A stretch of DNA of 64,000 nt, taken from Bradyrhizobium sp. CCGB01 (GTDB lineage: Bacteria; Pseudomonadota; Alphaproteobacteria; Rhizobiales; Xanthobacteraceae). The stretch lies in assembly GCF_024199795.1 (NCBI RefSeq), contig NZ_JANADK010000001.1, forward strand, positions 3,410,001 through 3,474,000. The letters are read 5' to 3'. The translations under genes and the position numbers were made by a program. Shown piece by piece: positions 42,160 to 50,621 of this stretch. The notes under the pieces are model-generated. The model saw nothing but the letters and a program-made list of their open reading frames with translations. It searched no databases and had not been told where the DNA came from. Within the stretch, counting starts at the first letter, position 1. Each line of letters opens with the position of its first letter.

Positions 42160-43037
42160 TCGAAGAGGTGCCGACCTCCGTTCTCTCGGATGATCCCTGC
42201 CATCTCGGCGAGGGGCCGACCTATGACGTGACCACCGACACGGCCTGGTGGTTCGACATCCGCGAGGGGCGGCTCTTCGAGGCGCATCTTGGCAGCGGCA
42301 GCATTCGCGTCCACGCGCTCGGCCGGATGGCCAGCGGTCTCGGGCGCATCGATGCCGAACGCCAGTTGATCGTCGCCGAAGACGGCCTCTACATCCGCAA
42401 GCTCGCCGACGGCGCGATGACGCTGCTCTGTCCGCTTGAAGCCGACAATCCCGGCACCCGCTCCAACGACGCCCGCGTGCACCAGTCAGGCACGTTCTGG
42501 ATCGGCACCATGGGCCGCAAGGCCGAGCGGGGGGCGGGCGCGATCTATGCGTTCCATCGCGGCAAGATCTCCACGTTGTTTCCGGGCATCAGCATTCCGA
42601 ACTCGATCTGCTTCTCGCCTGATGGAGCCACCGGCTATTTCACCGACACCGCGGGCGCGGTGCTCTATTCGGTACCGCTCAATCCCGCGACCGGCCTGCC
42701 GCGAGGCGAACCCGAGGTGCTGCTGCGGCACACCGGCATCGGCGGCCTCGACGGCTCTGTGTGCGACGCCGACGGGCGGATCTGGAACGCCTGCTGGGGT
42801 GCGGGCCGCATCGATGTCTATTCTCCGCAAGGCGAGCGTCTGCGCTCGCTGCGCGTGCCGGCGAAACAGTCCAGCTGCCCGGCCTTCGTCGGCCCTGACC
42901 TGTCGCGCCTCCTCGTCACTTCGGCCTGGCAGGACATGGACGCGGCGGCGCGTGTCGCCGATCCGCAAGCCGGTTGCACTTTCCTGTTGCAGGCATCTGC
43001 GCGTGGCCGCGCGGAGCCTGACGTCAAGCTCGCATAG
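42156..43037 (+). CDS. SMP-30/gluconolactonase-family sugar lactonase
   Basis: Hydrolyses the aldonolactone produced by the 1-dehydrogenase to the aldonic acid. The 293-residue six-bladed propeller has HLGEGPTYDVTTDTAWWFDI, with the metal-binding glutamate; SNDARVHQSGTFWIGTMGRK; PNSICFSPDGATGYFTDTAG; and GGLDGSVCDADGRIWNACWG, carrying the Asn and Asp metal ligands. It starts on an ATGA overlap with galM and closes the first sugar operon. No dehydratase gene follows, so later steps lie elsewhere. Confidence 0.9.
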   Translation: MIEEVPTSVLSDDPCHLGEGPTYDVTTDTAWWFDIREGRLFEAHLGSGSIRVHALGRMASGLGRIDAERQLIVAEDGLYIRKLADGAMTLLCPLEADNPGTRSNDARVHQSGTFWIGTMGRKAERGAGAIYAFHRGKISTLFPGISIPNSICFSPDGATGYFTDTAGAVLYSVPLNPATGLPRGEPEVLLRHTGIGGLDGSVCDADGRIWNACWGAGRIDVYSPQGERLRSLRVPAKQSSCPAFVGPDLSRLLVTSAWQDMDAAARVADPQAGCTFLLQASARGRAEPDVKLA

Positions 43038-43110
43038 GAGGCTCGAAGCCGCACACGACCAACGTTCTCGACGAAACGAAGAAACAGTCTGACACCCAAG
43101 GGAGTGAAAC

Positions 43111-44184
43111 ATGCTGAAACTGAAGACGACATTCCTCGCGCTGGCGCTGGCCGGCGCTGCGACGATGGCCTCCGGGCTCACCGCCTCCGCGCAGGACAAG
43201 GCGACGGTCGGCATTGCCATGCCGACCAAATCGTCGGCGCGCTGGATCGACGACGGCAACAACATGGTCAAGGTGCTGAAGGAACGCGGCTACAACACCG
43301 ACCTGCAATATGCCGAGGACGACATCCCGAACCAGCTCTCGCAGGTCGAGAACATGGTGACCAAGGGTGCGAAAGCGCTGGTGATCGCCGCGATCGACGG
43401 CACCACGCTGTCCGACGTGCTCAAGCAGGCCAAGGCCAAGGGCATCACCATCATCGCCTATGATCGCCTGATCCGCGGCACGCCGAACGTCGACTATTAC
43501 GCGACCTTCGACAACTTCCAGGTCGGTGTGCTCCAGGCGCAGTCGATCGAACAGGGGCTTGGCCTCAAGGAAGGCAAGGGTCCGTTCAACATCGAGCTGT
43601 TCGGCGGCTCGCCCGACGACAACAACGCCTACTTCTTCTACAACGGCGCGATGAGCGTGCTGAAGCCGTATATCGACAGCGGCAAGCTCGTCGTCGTCTC
43701 CGGCCAGATGGGCATGGACAAGGTCGCGACCCTGCGTTGGGACGGCGCCACCGCCCAGGCCCGCATGGACAATCTGCTCAGCGCCTACTACGGCAACAAG
43801 AAGGTCAACGCGGTGTTGTCGCCGTATGACGGCCTGTCGATCGGCATCATCTCCTCGCTGAAGGGCGTCGGCTATGGCAGCGCCGGCCAGCCGATGCCTG
43901 TGATCTCGGGCCAGGATGCCGAGGTACCCTCGATCAAGGCGATGCTGCGCGGCGATCAGTACTCGACCATCTTCAAGGACACCCGCGATCTCGCCAAGGT
44001 GACCGCCGACATGGTCGACGCGGCACTCGCCGGCAAGCAGGTCACCGTCAACGACACCAAGACCTACGAGAACGGCGCCAAGACCGTGCCGTCCTATCTG
44101 CTGAAGCCGGTCGTGGTCTACAAGGACAATTGGGAGAAGGTCCTGGTCGAGAGCGGCTACTACAAGAAGTCGCAGTTCCAGTAA
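43111..44184 (+). CDS. chvE: Multiple-sugar-binding periplasmic protein ChvE
   Basis: Periplasmic receptor for galactose, arabinose, glucose or xylose (357 residues). A Sec signal ([20 protein letters not shown] to SAQ) precedes [60 protein letters not shown] and [20 protein letters not shown] are typical of ChvE/XylF. In Agrobacterium ChvE also signals to VirA, but no such partner is visible here. ATG 43111 has GGGAG six bases upstream. The gguA and gguB genes follow after a repeat-containing gap. Confidence 0.92.
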   Translation: MLKLKTTFLALALAGAATMASGLTASAQDKATVGIAMPTKSSARWIDDGNNMVKVLKERGYNTDLQYAEDDIPNQLSQVENMVTKGAKALVIAAIDGTTLSDVLKQAKAKGITIIAYDRLIRGTPNVDYYATFDNFQVGVLQAQSIEQGLGLKEGKGPFNIELFGGSPDDNNAYFFYNGAMSVLKPYIDSGKLVVVSGQMGMDKVATLRWDGATAQARMDNLLSAYYGNKKVNAVLSPYDGLSIGIISSLKGVGYGSAGQPMPVISGQDAEVPSIKAMLRGDQYSTIFKDTRDLAKVTADMVDAALAGKQVTVNDTKTYENGAKTVPSYLLKPVVVYKDNWEKVLVESGYYKKSQFQ

Positions 44185-44195
44185 AACTCTCTCTT

Positions 44196-44342
44196 CTCCC
44201 TCTTCCCGCTTGCGGGGAGAGGGTTGGGGTGAGGGGGACTCTCCACGGGGACGGTGAGAGCTGCCCTTGCGGAGACTCCCCCTCACCCGAAATCCGCGCT
44301 ATGCGCGCATTTCGGCCTCTCCCCGCAGGCGGGGAGAGGCGA
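44196..44342. repeat. Long inverted repeat between chvE and gguA
   Basis: The left arm has TCTTCCCGCTTGCGGGGAGA, then GGGTTGGGGTGAGGGGGA; the right arm has TCCCCCTCACCC and GGCCTCTCCCCGCAGGCGGG. Its build resembles the repeats at 13525 and 24225 (outer purine/pyrimidine hairpin plus inner GGGTGAGGGG), but the outer hairpin loop is CCGCTTGCGG. Being inside an operon, it may act as an mRNA hairpin that favours chvE expression over gguAB. Confidence 0.7.
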
Positions 44343-44360
44343 AGCAAAGGACACGACGTA

Positions 44361-45938
44361 ATGACCGCAATGCTGGAGATGCGCGACGTCAGCAAGAGCT
44401 TTGCCGGTGTGCAGGCGCTGCGCGACGTCAACTTCTCGGTCCACGCCGGGCAGATCCACGCGCTCGTGGGCGAGAACGGCGCCGGCAAGTCGACGCTGAT
44501 GAAGGTGCTGAGCGGGGTCTATCCGCATGGCAGCTACGAGGGCACCATTGTCTTTGATGGCGAGGAGCGCCGCTTCCGCGACATCAACGATTCCGAGGCG
44601 CTCGGCATCATCATCATCCACCAGGAGCTGGCGCTGATTCCGCTGATGTCGATCGCGGAAAACATCTTCCTGTCGCATCCGCCGTCAAAACTCGGCGTCA
44701 TCGACCGCGACGAGGTGTACCGGCGCACGCGGGAACTGCTCGCGCAGGTCGGCCTGAAGGAATCTCCTGATACGCTGATCACCGATCTCGGAGTCGGCAA
44801 GCAGCAGCTGGTCGAGATCGCGAAGGCGCTGTCCAAGCGGGTGCGGATGCTGATCCTGGACGAGCCGACCGCGAGCCTCAACGAGGCCGACAGTGCCGCG
44901 CTGCTCGAGCGGCTGATGGCGTTCCGCGAGCAGGGCATCGGCTCGATCCTGATTTCGCACAAGCTCAACGAGGTCGCCCGCGTCGCCGACCACATCACCG
45001 TGCTGCGCGACGGCCGCACCGTCGACGGCATCGACTGCCGCGCCGAGCCGATCCAGGAAGACCGCATCATCCGCAGCATGGTCAACCGCGATCTCGCCCA
45101 CCGTTTCCCGGAGCGCAGCGCGAAGATCGGCGATCCCGTCCTCACCGTCGAGAACTGGTCGGTCTATCATCCAATTCATCCCGAGCGACAGGTGATCAAG
45201 AACGTCGATTTCGGCGTGAAACGCGGCGAGGTCGTCGGCATTGCCGGCCTGATGGGGGCCGGCCGCACCGAGTTCGCCATGAGCCTGTTCGGCCGTTCCT
45301 GGGGCACCAATATCAGCGGCCGCATCCGGCTGGAGGGCAGGGAGATCGTGCTGCCGAGCGTCGCGGCGGCGATCGACGCCGGTCTTGCCTATGTCACCGA
45401 GGACCGCAAGCAGCTCGGACTGATCCTCGCCGACGACGTCCGCAAGAACATTACGCTCGCAAGCCTCGACCAGGTCGCGCCCGGCCGGGTGATCGACGAC
45501 ATCGCCGAGCTGAAAGTCGCCAGCGATTACCGCAACCGGATGCGTATCCGCTGCTCCGACGTCTACCAGGAGACCGGCCAGCTCTCCGGCGGCAACCAGC
45601 AGAAGGTGGTGCTGTCGAAATGGCTGATGACCGACCCCAAGGTGCTGATCCTGGACGAGCCGACCCGGGGCATCGACGTCGGTGCCAAATACGAGATTTA
45701 CTGTATCATCAACGAGCTTGCGGAGGCCGGTCGCGGCGTCGTGGTCATTTCCTCGGAGATGCCCGAGCTGCTCGGTATCTGCGATCGCATCTGCGTCATG
45801 AACGACGGCGCCTTCGTCGGCGAGTTTTCCGGCACTGATGCGACGCAGGAGAAGATCATGCGCGCCATCATGCGCAACGAACGAAGCAATGGAAACGGCG
45901 TGCCTGAGGCCGCGGAGATGGGAGGATTGCAGCCATGA
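44361..45938 (+). CDS. gguA: Multiple-sugar ABC transporter ATP-binding protein GguA
   Basis: A 525-residue tandem ATPase. Domain 1 has Walker A GENGAGKSTLMKVLSGVYPH, signature-like DLGVGKQQLVEIAKALSKRV and Walker B ILDEPTASLNEAD. Domain 2 has LMGAGRTEFAMSLFGRSWGT, signature LSGGNQQKVVLSKWLMTDPK and Walker B ILDEPTRGIDVGAK. HGSYEGTIVFDGEE and VYHPIHPERQVIKNVDFGVK are GguA/MmsA features. The frame is open upstream through the repeat; ATG 44361 starts the conserved domain. It overlaps gguB by four bases. Confidence 0.92.
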   Translation: MTAMLEMRDVSKSFAGVQALRDVNFSVHAGQIHALVGENGAGKSTLMKVLSGVYPHGSYEGTIVFDGEERRFRDINDSEALGIIIIHQELALIPLMSIAENIFLSHPPSKLGVIDRDEVYRRTRELLAQVGLKESPDTLITDLGVGKQQLVEIAKALSKRVRMLILDEPTASLNEADSAALLERLMAFREQGIGSILISHKLNEVARVADHITVLRDGRTVDGIDCRAEPIQEDRIIRSMVNRDLAHRFPERSAKIGDPVLTVENWSVYHPIHPERQVIKNVDFGVKRGEVVGIAGLMGAGRTEFAMSLFGRSWGTNISGRIRLEGREIVLPSVAAAIDAGLAYVTEDRKQLGLILADDVRKNITLASLDQVAPGRVIDDIAELKVASDYRNRMRIRCSDVYQETGQLSGGNQQKVVLSKWLMTDPKVLILDEPTRGIDVGAKYEIYCIINELAEAGRGVVVISSEMPELLGICDRICVMNDGAFVGEFSGTDATQEKIMRAIMRNERSNGNGVPEAAEMGGLQP

Positions 45939-47125
45939 CCGACAAGACGGTTTCGCTGCCCGAGGAGCGCCGGCACGGCAGCTTCATCAAGAACAATTTG
46001 CGCAACTACGGCATGCTGATGTCGCTGATCGCGATCATGCTGTTCTTCCAGGTCATGACCGGCGGCACGCTGCTGCAGCCGCTCAACCTGACCAACCTGG
46101 TGCTACAGAACAGCTACATCGTCATCATGGCGCTCGGCATGCTGCTGGTGATCGTGACCGGACACATCGACCTTTCGGTGGGGTCGGTCGCGGGCTTCGT
46201 CGGCGCGGTCGCCGCCGTGCTGATGGTGACGTACAAGATCGACTACACGCTCGCCTTCATCGCCTGCCTGCTGCTGGGCGCGGCGATCGGTGCGGCTCAG
46301 GGCTATTGGGTCGCCTATTTCGGCATTCCGTCCTTCATCGTCACGCTGGCGGGCATGTTGGTGTTCAAGGGGCTTGCGCTCGCGGTGTTGCAGGGCCAGT
46401 CGCTCGGCCCGTTTCCGCCGACCTTCCAGAAATTGTCATCGGGCTTCATTCCGGAGCTCCTCCCTGAAGCCGGTACGCTGCATCCGACCTCGATGCTGAT
46501 CGGTGCCGTGCTGGCTCTGGGGCTGGTCTATGCCAGCGCCAAGAGCCGCACGCGCGAGCTGTCGCACGGTATCGAGGTCGAACCCTACGCGTTCTTCCTC
46601 GGCAAGAGCGTCGTGCTGGCCTGCGCGGTGCTCTATTTCACCTATCTGATCGCGACCTATCGCGGCCTGCCGAACGTGCTGGTGATCATGAGCGTCTTGA
46701 TCGCGCTTTACGGCTTCGTGACGCGCCGCACCGTGATCGGCCGGCATATCTATGCGGTCGGCGGCAATGCGAAAGCAGCAAAACTGTCGGGCATCAAGAC
46801 CGAGCGGCTGACCTTCCTCACCTTCGTCAACATGGGCGTGCTGGCCGCGCTCGCGGGCCTCGTCTTCGCTGCGCGCCTCAACACCGCGACGCCGAAAGCA
46901 GGGCTCGGCTTCGAGCTCGACGTCATTGCCGCCTGCTTCATCGGCGGCGCCTCGGCCTATGGCGGAGTGGGGCGCGTCGGCGGCGCCGTGGTCGGCGCCA
47001 TGATCATGGGCGTGATGAACAACGGCATGTCCATCCTCGGTATCGGCATCGACTACCAGCAGGTCATCAAGGGCCTGGTGCTGCTCGGGGCGGTCTGCAT
47101 CGACGTGTATAATCAGCGGCGGTAG
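45935..47125 (+). CDS. gguB: Multiple-sugar ABC transporter permease GguB
   Basis: Permease of the ChvE-GguAB importer (396 residues, about ten hydrophobic segments). It has LGMLLVIVTGHIDLSVGSVA, YFGIPSFIVTLAGMLVFKGL, RRTVIGRHIYAVGGNAKAAK and ACFIGGASAYGGVGRVGGAV, as in XylH/MmsB. The long central loop around GFIPELLPEAGTLHPTSMLI is typical of GguB. It starts on an ATGA overlap with gguA and is the last gene of this unit. Confidence 0.92.
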   Translation: MTDKTVSLPEERRHGSFIKNNLRNYGMLMSLIAIMLFFQVMTGGTLLQPLNLTNLVLQNSYIVIMALGMLLVIVTGHIDLSVGSVAGFVGAVAAVLMVTYKIDYTLAFIACLLLGAAIGAAQGYWVAYFGIPSFIVTLAGMLVFKGLALAVLQGQSLGPFPPTFQKLSSGFIPELLPEAGTLHPTSMLIGAVLALGLVYASAKSRTRELSHGIEVEPYAFFLGKSVVLACAVLYFTYLIATYRGLPNVLVIMSVLIALYGFVTRRTVIGRHIYAVGGNAKAAKLSGIKTERLTFLTFVNMGVLAALAGLVFAARLNTATPKAGLGFELDVIAACFIGGASAYGGVGRVGGAVVGAMIMGVMNNGMSILGIGIDYQQVIKGLVLLGAVCIDVYNQRR

Positions 47126-47299
47126 GCGCAAAATCACGTCGCGGGGGTGAGGCTCGGGCGCCGCCCGCGCCATGCGATTACAATTTTCGTCGATTTCGAT
47201 CACGGCTTCGGCATCGCCAGCGGGTCCGATGCCTCGGGATGACCATGATTTGGGGTCTAGATCCGGGGGGCCGAGCAGGGCACGGGCAGGGCAGCACCA

Positions 47300-47440
47300 G
47301 TGGCGGCTCATATCCACGAGATGACGGACGACGAATTTGAGGGGCGGCTTCGCATCCTCGTGCGCATCGTTTCCGCCTGCACTCTGGGGCTCTGCTCCTT
47401 TGCTGCAGGTTTGTTGATCGGGGCCTTTGTTCTGTTTTGA
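47300..47440 (+). CDS. Possible 46-residue single-span membrane peptide
   Basis: An open frame starting at GTG 47300 (or ATG 47321) encodes a charged N-terminus, MTDDEFEGRLRILVRIV, followed by one hydrophobic segment, TLGLCSFAAGLLIGAFVLF, running to the stop. The acidic-basic head plus single helix is typical of real small membrane proteins, and AGGG lies eight bases before the GTG. There is no recognised family. It is upstream of an anaerobic-type promoter box and not obviously part of either neighbouring operon. Confidence 0.4.
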   Translation: MAAHIHEMTDDEFEGRLRILVRIVSACTLGLCSFAAGLLIGAFVLF

Positions 47441-47491
47441 GCAAGGCGATCCAGGCCAAAGCTGGGGAATGAGAGGCGCCGTCGAGCCTTC

Positions 47492-47505
47492 TTGATCTAG
47501 ATCAA
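47492..47505. promoter_or_regulatory. Perfect FNR/FixK-type box
   Basis: TTGATCTAGATCAA is an exact TTGAT-N4-ATCAA palindrome, the consensus of FNR and FixK/FixK2 regulators. It is centred at 47498.5, about 68 bases before the GTG chosen for the histidine kinase. Activation from a box centred at -41.5 would put the transcript start near 47540, which argues against the GTG at 47537 as start codon. Confidence 0.85.
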
Positions 47506-47566
47506 CCGGTGTTCAATTCCGTGCTAGTCTTCTGCGGTGGGCCCAGGGGGATCACGGGGAACTCGC

Positions 47567-48823
47567 GTGACGCGTACAGTGAGGTCATCGCCGGCTTCGG
47601 AGGTGATGCTGGTCTCGACGTTGCCGGCATTGCAGCTGATCTACGACACTGCCCCGATCGGGCTCGCCTGTCTGTCACCGGACTGCCGCTACCTGCTGAT
47701 CAACCAGCGCCTGACCGAAATCTGCGGCATATCCGTCGAGGGCCATCTCGGGCATACGGTCAGGGATTGCGTGCCGGCTCTGGCGGAGTCCGTCGAGCAG
47801 ATCGTCCGCTCGATTATGAAGACCGGCGAGCCCGTGATCGGCATCGAGGTGGCGGGGCAACGGGCCGACCAGGTCGAGGAGCGCTCCTGGGTCACCTATT
47901 GGCATCCGCTGCGGATGCCGGACGGCGAAATCGTCGCGGTCAACGTGGCGGCGGAGGAGATCACCGAGCGCAAGCGCGCCGAGCGGGAGATCCGCAGTGC
48001 CCGCGATGACGCGGAGACCGCGCTTCGTCATTTGCGCGATATCCAGAGCACTCTGATCGAGGCGGAAAAGCTGGCGGCGCTCGGGCGCATGGTCGCCGGT
48101 GTCGCGCACGAGATCAACACCCCGCTCGGCAGCAGCCTGACGGTCGCCTCGACGCTCCAGCGCAAGGCCGAGCAGTTCGCCGCGGAGGTCGCGCGAGGAA
48201 GTCTCAAGCGTTCGACATTGACGGGCTTTCTGGAGCTGGTGGGCGATGCCTCGGCGCAGCTGGTCACCAATCTCGGCCGCGCCGCCGAACGGGTGCAGTC
48301 CTTCAAGCAGGTGGCGGCTGATCAGACCCAGTCACACCGGCGCAGCTTCGATGCTGGCGAGCTGACCGGCCAGGTTCTCTCCCAGTTCGAGCGGCAGCTG
48401 CGCACGCGCGACATCGCGCTTGGCCTGAGCTGCGAGCCAAAGTTGGCCATGGACAGCTATCCCGGTCCGTTCGGTCAGGTGCTCACCAATCTCGCCGTCA
48501 ACGCGATGACGCATGCTTTCTCCAGCGACGCAGGAGGGAAGATCGACGTCTCGCTGCGCGCGGCGGGCCACGGGCATATCGAGCTGCTGTTTGCGGACGA
48601 CGGTTGCGGCATGGCGCCCGACGTGGAGCGGCGGGCCTTCGATCCCTTCTTCACCACACGGCGGCATGACGGCGCGAGCGGCCTTGGCCTGCACATCGTG
48701 CACAGCATCGTCGTCGATCGATTGGGCGGAGAGCTCCGGCTCGAAAGCAAGCTGGGTGAGGGCACGCGGTTTCAGCTGGTCCTGCCGAGAACGGCGCCCG
48801 GTCGGCGATCAGTGGAGAGCTGA
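47567..48823 (+). CDS. PAS-domain sensor histidine kinase
   Basis: A soluble two-component kinase of about 418 residues. It has an N-terminal PAS domain (LQLIYDTAPIGLACLSPDCR to AAEEITERKRAEREI), a coiled-coil linker, and the phosphoacceptor His181 in MVAGVAHEINTPLGSSL. The catalytic ATPase domain has LTNLAVNAMTHAFSSDAG (N box), FADDGCGMAPDV (G1) and GASGLGLHIVHSIV (G2). There is no membrane segment and no response regulator next to it. GTG 47567 has GGGGA six bases upstream; ATG 47606 is another possible start. A perfect FNR/FixK box ahead of it and nor genes behind it point to a role in low-oxygen or denitrifying growth. Confidence 0.85.
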   Translation: MTRTVRSSPASEVMLVSTLPALQLIYDTAPIGLACLSPDCRYLLINQRLTEICGISVEGHLGHTVRDCVPALAESVEQIVRSIMKTGEPVIGIEVAGQRADQVEERSWVTYWHPLRMPDGEIVAVNVAAEEITERKRAEREIRSARDDAETALRHLRDIQSTLIEAEKLAALGRMVAGVAHEINTPLGSSLTVASTLQRKAEQFAAEVARGSLKRSTLTGFLELVGDASAQLVTNLGRAAERVQSFKQVAADQTQSHRRSFDAGELTGQVLSQFERQLRTRDIALGLSCEPKLAMDSYPGPFGQVLTNLAVNAMTHAFSSDAGGKIDVSLRAAGHGHIELLFADDGCGMAPDVERRAFDPFFTTRRHDGASGLGLHIVHSIVVDRLGGELRLESKLGEGTRFQLVLPRTAPGRRSVES

Positions 48824-48850
48824 TCGCGCCCCCGATCCGCGGCGTCGGGA

Positions 48851-49006
48851 TTACTGTGTCGTGAACAGCACCGTCGCGATTGCGACGGAAAGGCTCACCG
48901 CCGATACGGTTGCCACCGTCGACAGCACGCCCATGCGCCTCAGCGCGATGGCGAACGCGATGATGATGGGTGTCGCGGTCACCAGGCCGATCTGTGCATC
49001 GCTCAT
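48851..49006 (-). CDS. Small hydrophobic protein, hypothetical
   Basis: A 51-residue reading frame, MSDAQIGLVTATPIIIAFAI then ALRRMGVLSTVATVSAVSLS, with two hydrophobic stretches that could span the membrane. The start chosen is ATG 49006, with GGAG upstream but rather far. I do not recognise a family. It lies on the minus strand between the kinase and norE, so its promoter region would overlap that of norE. It could be real or a chance frame. Confidence 0.4.
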   Translation of the reverse strand: MSDAQIGLVTATPIIIAFAIALRRMGVLSTVATVSAVSLSVAIATVLFTTQ

Positions 49007-49110
49007 GTCATCGCTCGCTGCTCCCCGGGAACCCTGAGCCGGTTCGTACCGCCACCCGGCCGGCCGGACGTTGCGTCGGCGCAAACAAGGCGCACCGGCG
49101 ATCTCCCAGT

Positions 49111-49124
49111 TTGCTCTGCGACAA
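49111..49124. promoter_or_regulatory. NnrR-type box before norE
   Basis: TTGCTCTGCGACAA fits TTG-N8-CAA, the relaxed FNR-like consensus of the NO-responsive regulator NnrR, and shares its TTGC and CGACAA ends with the box before norC. It is centred about 62 bases upstream of the norE start. Confidence 0.6.
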
Positions 49125-49179
49125 TTTCCGAACTGGAAGGGTGAGCTAAAGGTGGCCGGTGTCCTGATCCGGAAAGACG

Positions 49180-49755
49180 ATGTCTACGGCCGATTGCGAA
49201 CAACAGGAAACCGGCTGGGGAATTCTGGAAGATCTCCCCGGCGATCCCATGATCTGGGTGCTGATCTTCAGCGAGCTCGTCGCCTTCGGTCTGTTTCTCG
49301 GTGCCTTCACGGTCGCGCGCGCGATCCACCCCGCAGTGTTCGCGGCCGGGCAGGCGGCGCTTGATCCGGGTCTCGCCGGGCTGAATACCGTCGTACTCGT
49401 GACCAGCGGCTGGGCGGCGGCGCGAGCGACGCGGGCCGCACGGGCCAGCGAGACGCAGGCCTCGCGCCGCTGGCTCCTCGCCGCCATGGCGCTCGGCGGC
49501 CTCTTCATCGCGATCAAGCTCGCCGAATATGCCGAAGAGATCGGTCGCGGGATCGGCCTGGAGACCAGCCCGTTCTTCACGCTCTACTTCCTGCTGACCG
49601 GCTTCCATCTCCTGCACGTCTGCCTCGGCATCGTGATTTTCGCCGTGGTCTGCCGCAGCGCCGAGGCGTCCGGCGTCGAGACGGGAAGTGCGTTCTGGCA
49701 CATGGTCGATCTGGTCTGGATCGTGATGTTCCCGATCCTCTATCTGGTAAGGTGA
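49180..49755 (+). CDS. norE: NorE, heme-copper oxidase subunit III-like accessory protein
   Basis: A 191-residue membrane protein of the cytochrome c oxidase subunit III family, with five hydrophobic segments: MIWVLIFSELVAFGLFLGAF, LNTVVLVTSGWAAARATR, LLAAMALGGLFIAIKLAEYA, FTLYFLLTGFHLLHVCLGIV and FWHMVDLVWIVMFPILYLV. The motifs FHLLHVCLG and WHMVDLVWI are typical. NorE supports full activity of nitric oxide reductase in denitrifiers but is not part of the core complex. It overlaps norF and precedes norCBQD. Confidence 0.88.
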   Translation: MSTADCEQQETGWGILEDLPGDPMIWVLIFSELVAFGLFLGAFTVARAIHPAVFAAGQAALDPGLAGLNTVVLVTSGWAAARATRAARASETQASRRWLLAAMALGGLFIAIKLAEYAEEIGRGIGLETSPFFTLYFLLTGFHLLHVCLGIVIFAVVCRSAEASGVETGSAFWHMVDLVWIVMFPILYLVR

Positions 49756-50018
49756 CGATGCCGGATCGCCTGGACATCACCTGGATCGTGCTGATCGGCC
49801 TCGCGCTGGCGACCATCCTGCTGCCGCCGCTGATGCCACGACCGCTGGTCGGCAACGCTTTATTGCTGACCTTCGCCGCCATCAAGGGCCGCCGGATTGC
49901 GCTCGACTTCATGGATCTTCGGGCGGCGCCGGCGCTCTGGCGCGGCCTCGTCAGCGCGTGGATACTGATCGTGGCGCTGTTCGCCTGGCTCGCATCCGCC
50001 GTCATCGCCCTGATCTGA
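49752..50018 (+). CDS. norF: NorF, small membrane protein of the nitric oxide reductase cluster
   Basis: An 88-residue protein with three hydrophobic segments (ITWIVLIGLALATILLPPLM, NALLLTFAAIKGRRIALDFM and LVSAWILIVALFAWLASAVI). The middle part, AIKGRRIALDFMDLRAAPAL, is the signature of NorF and related subunit-IV-like proteins. GTG 49752 overlaps the norE stop; ATG 49758 is equally possible. NorE and NorF pair beside nitric oxide reductase in many denitrifiers. Confidence 0.85.
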   Translation: MTMPDRLDITWIVLIGLALATILLPPLMPRPLVGNALLLTFAAIKGRRIALDFMDLRAAPALWRGLVSAWILIVALFAWLASAVIALI

Positions 50019-50038
50019 CGACGCCAACGCAGCGCTCA

Positions 50039-50052
50039 TTGCGCCCCGACAA
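50039..50052. promoter_or_regulatory. NnrR-type box before norC
   Basis: TTGCGCCCCGACAA fits TTG-N8-CAA and is nearly symmetric (TTGCG against GACAA). It is centred about 84 bases before norC, in the 111-base gap after norF, indicating a second promoter for norCBQD. Confidence 0.65.
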
Positions 50053-50129
50053 AGACCCGTCCGGCCCAATCGGCAAGATACAGCATCACTGCTTCTTCAC
50101 GACTGGATTCACAACGGAAAGGACTGGCA

Positions 50130-50582
50130 ATGGCTGAACGCCTGACCAAGTCGGCGGCCCGAAACGTCTTCTACGGCGGCTCGGCCTTTTTCTTCGCCAT
50201 CTTCATCGGGCTGACGGCGCACAGCCACTATTACATGGCCACGACCTCGACGGACGCGACGACGCTGACATCGTCGGTCGCGCGCGGCAAGCATGTCTGG
50301 GAGAAGAACTCCTGCATCAACTGCCACACCCTGCTCGGCGAGGGCGCCTATTTCGCCCCTGAAGTCGGCAATGTCTGGGATCGTTGGGGCGGCAACGAGG
50401 ACCCGGCCGCTGCGCGCGAGACGCTGAAGGCCTGGATGCAATCGCAGCCCTCGGGCGCGGAGGGCCGGCGGCAGATGCCGCAGTTCAACCTCACCGACCA
50501 GGAGCTCAACGACCTCGCCGACTTCCTGCAATGGACCAGCAAGATCAAGCGTCAGGAGTGGCCGCCGAACAAGGCTGGCTGA
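50130..50582 (+). CDS. norC: Nitric oxide reductase subunit C (cytochrome c)
   Basis: Membrane-anchored monoheme cytochrome c that passes electrons to NorB. The 150-residue protein has an N-terminal anchor (NVFYGGSAFFFAIFIGLTA), the heme site C62-INC65-H66 in NSCINCHTLLGEGAYFAPEV, and the axial methionine in RRQMPQFNLTDQELNDLADF near residue 116. The length and motifs match NorC fully. It starts the norCBQD operon behind an NnrR-type box. Confidence 0.96.
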   Translation: MAERLTKSAARNVFYGGSAFFFAIFIGLTAHSHYYMATTSTDATTLTSSVARGKHVWEKNSCINCHTLLGEGAYFAPEVGNVWDRWGGNEDPAAARETLKAWMQSQPSGAEGRRQMPQFNLTDQELNDLADFLQWTSKIKRQEWPPNKAG

Positions 50583-50621
50583 GCTCGCTGCATTCGTCTT
50601 TCAAGACAGAGAGAATCCGAG

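Larger units (their letters stand above)
47126..47566. other. Intergenic region with a possible short gene and an FNR/FixK box
   Basis: This 441-base gap between gguB and the histidine kinase holds a possible 46-residue membrane peptide gene (47300-47440) and the anaerobic box at 47492-47505. Nothing else is recognisable; the GC-rich stretch 47145-47175 after gguB may contain its terminator. Confidence 0.5.
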
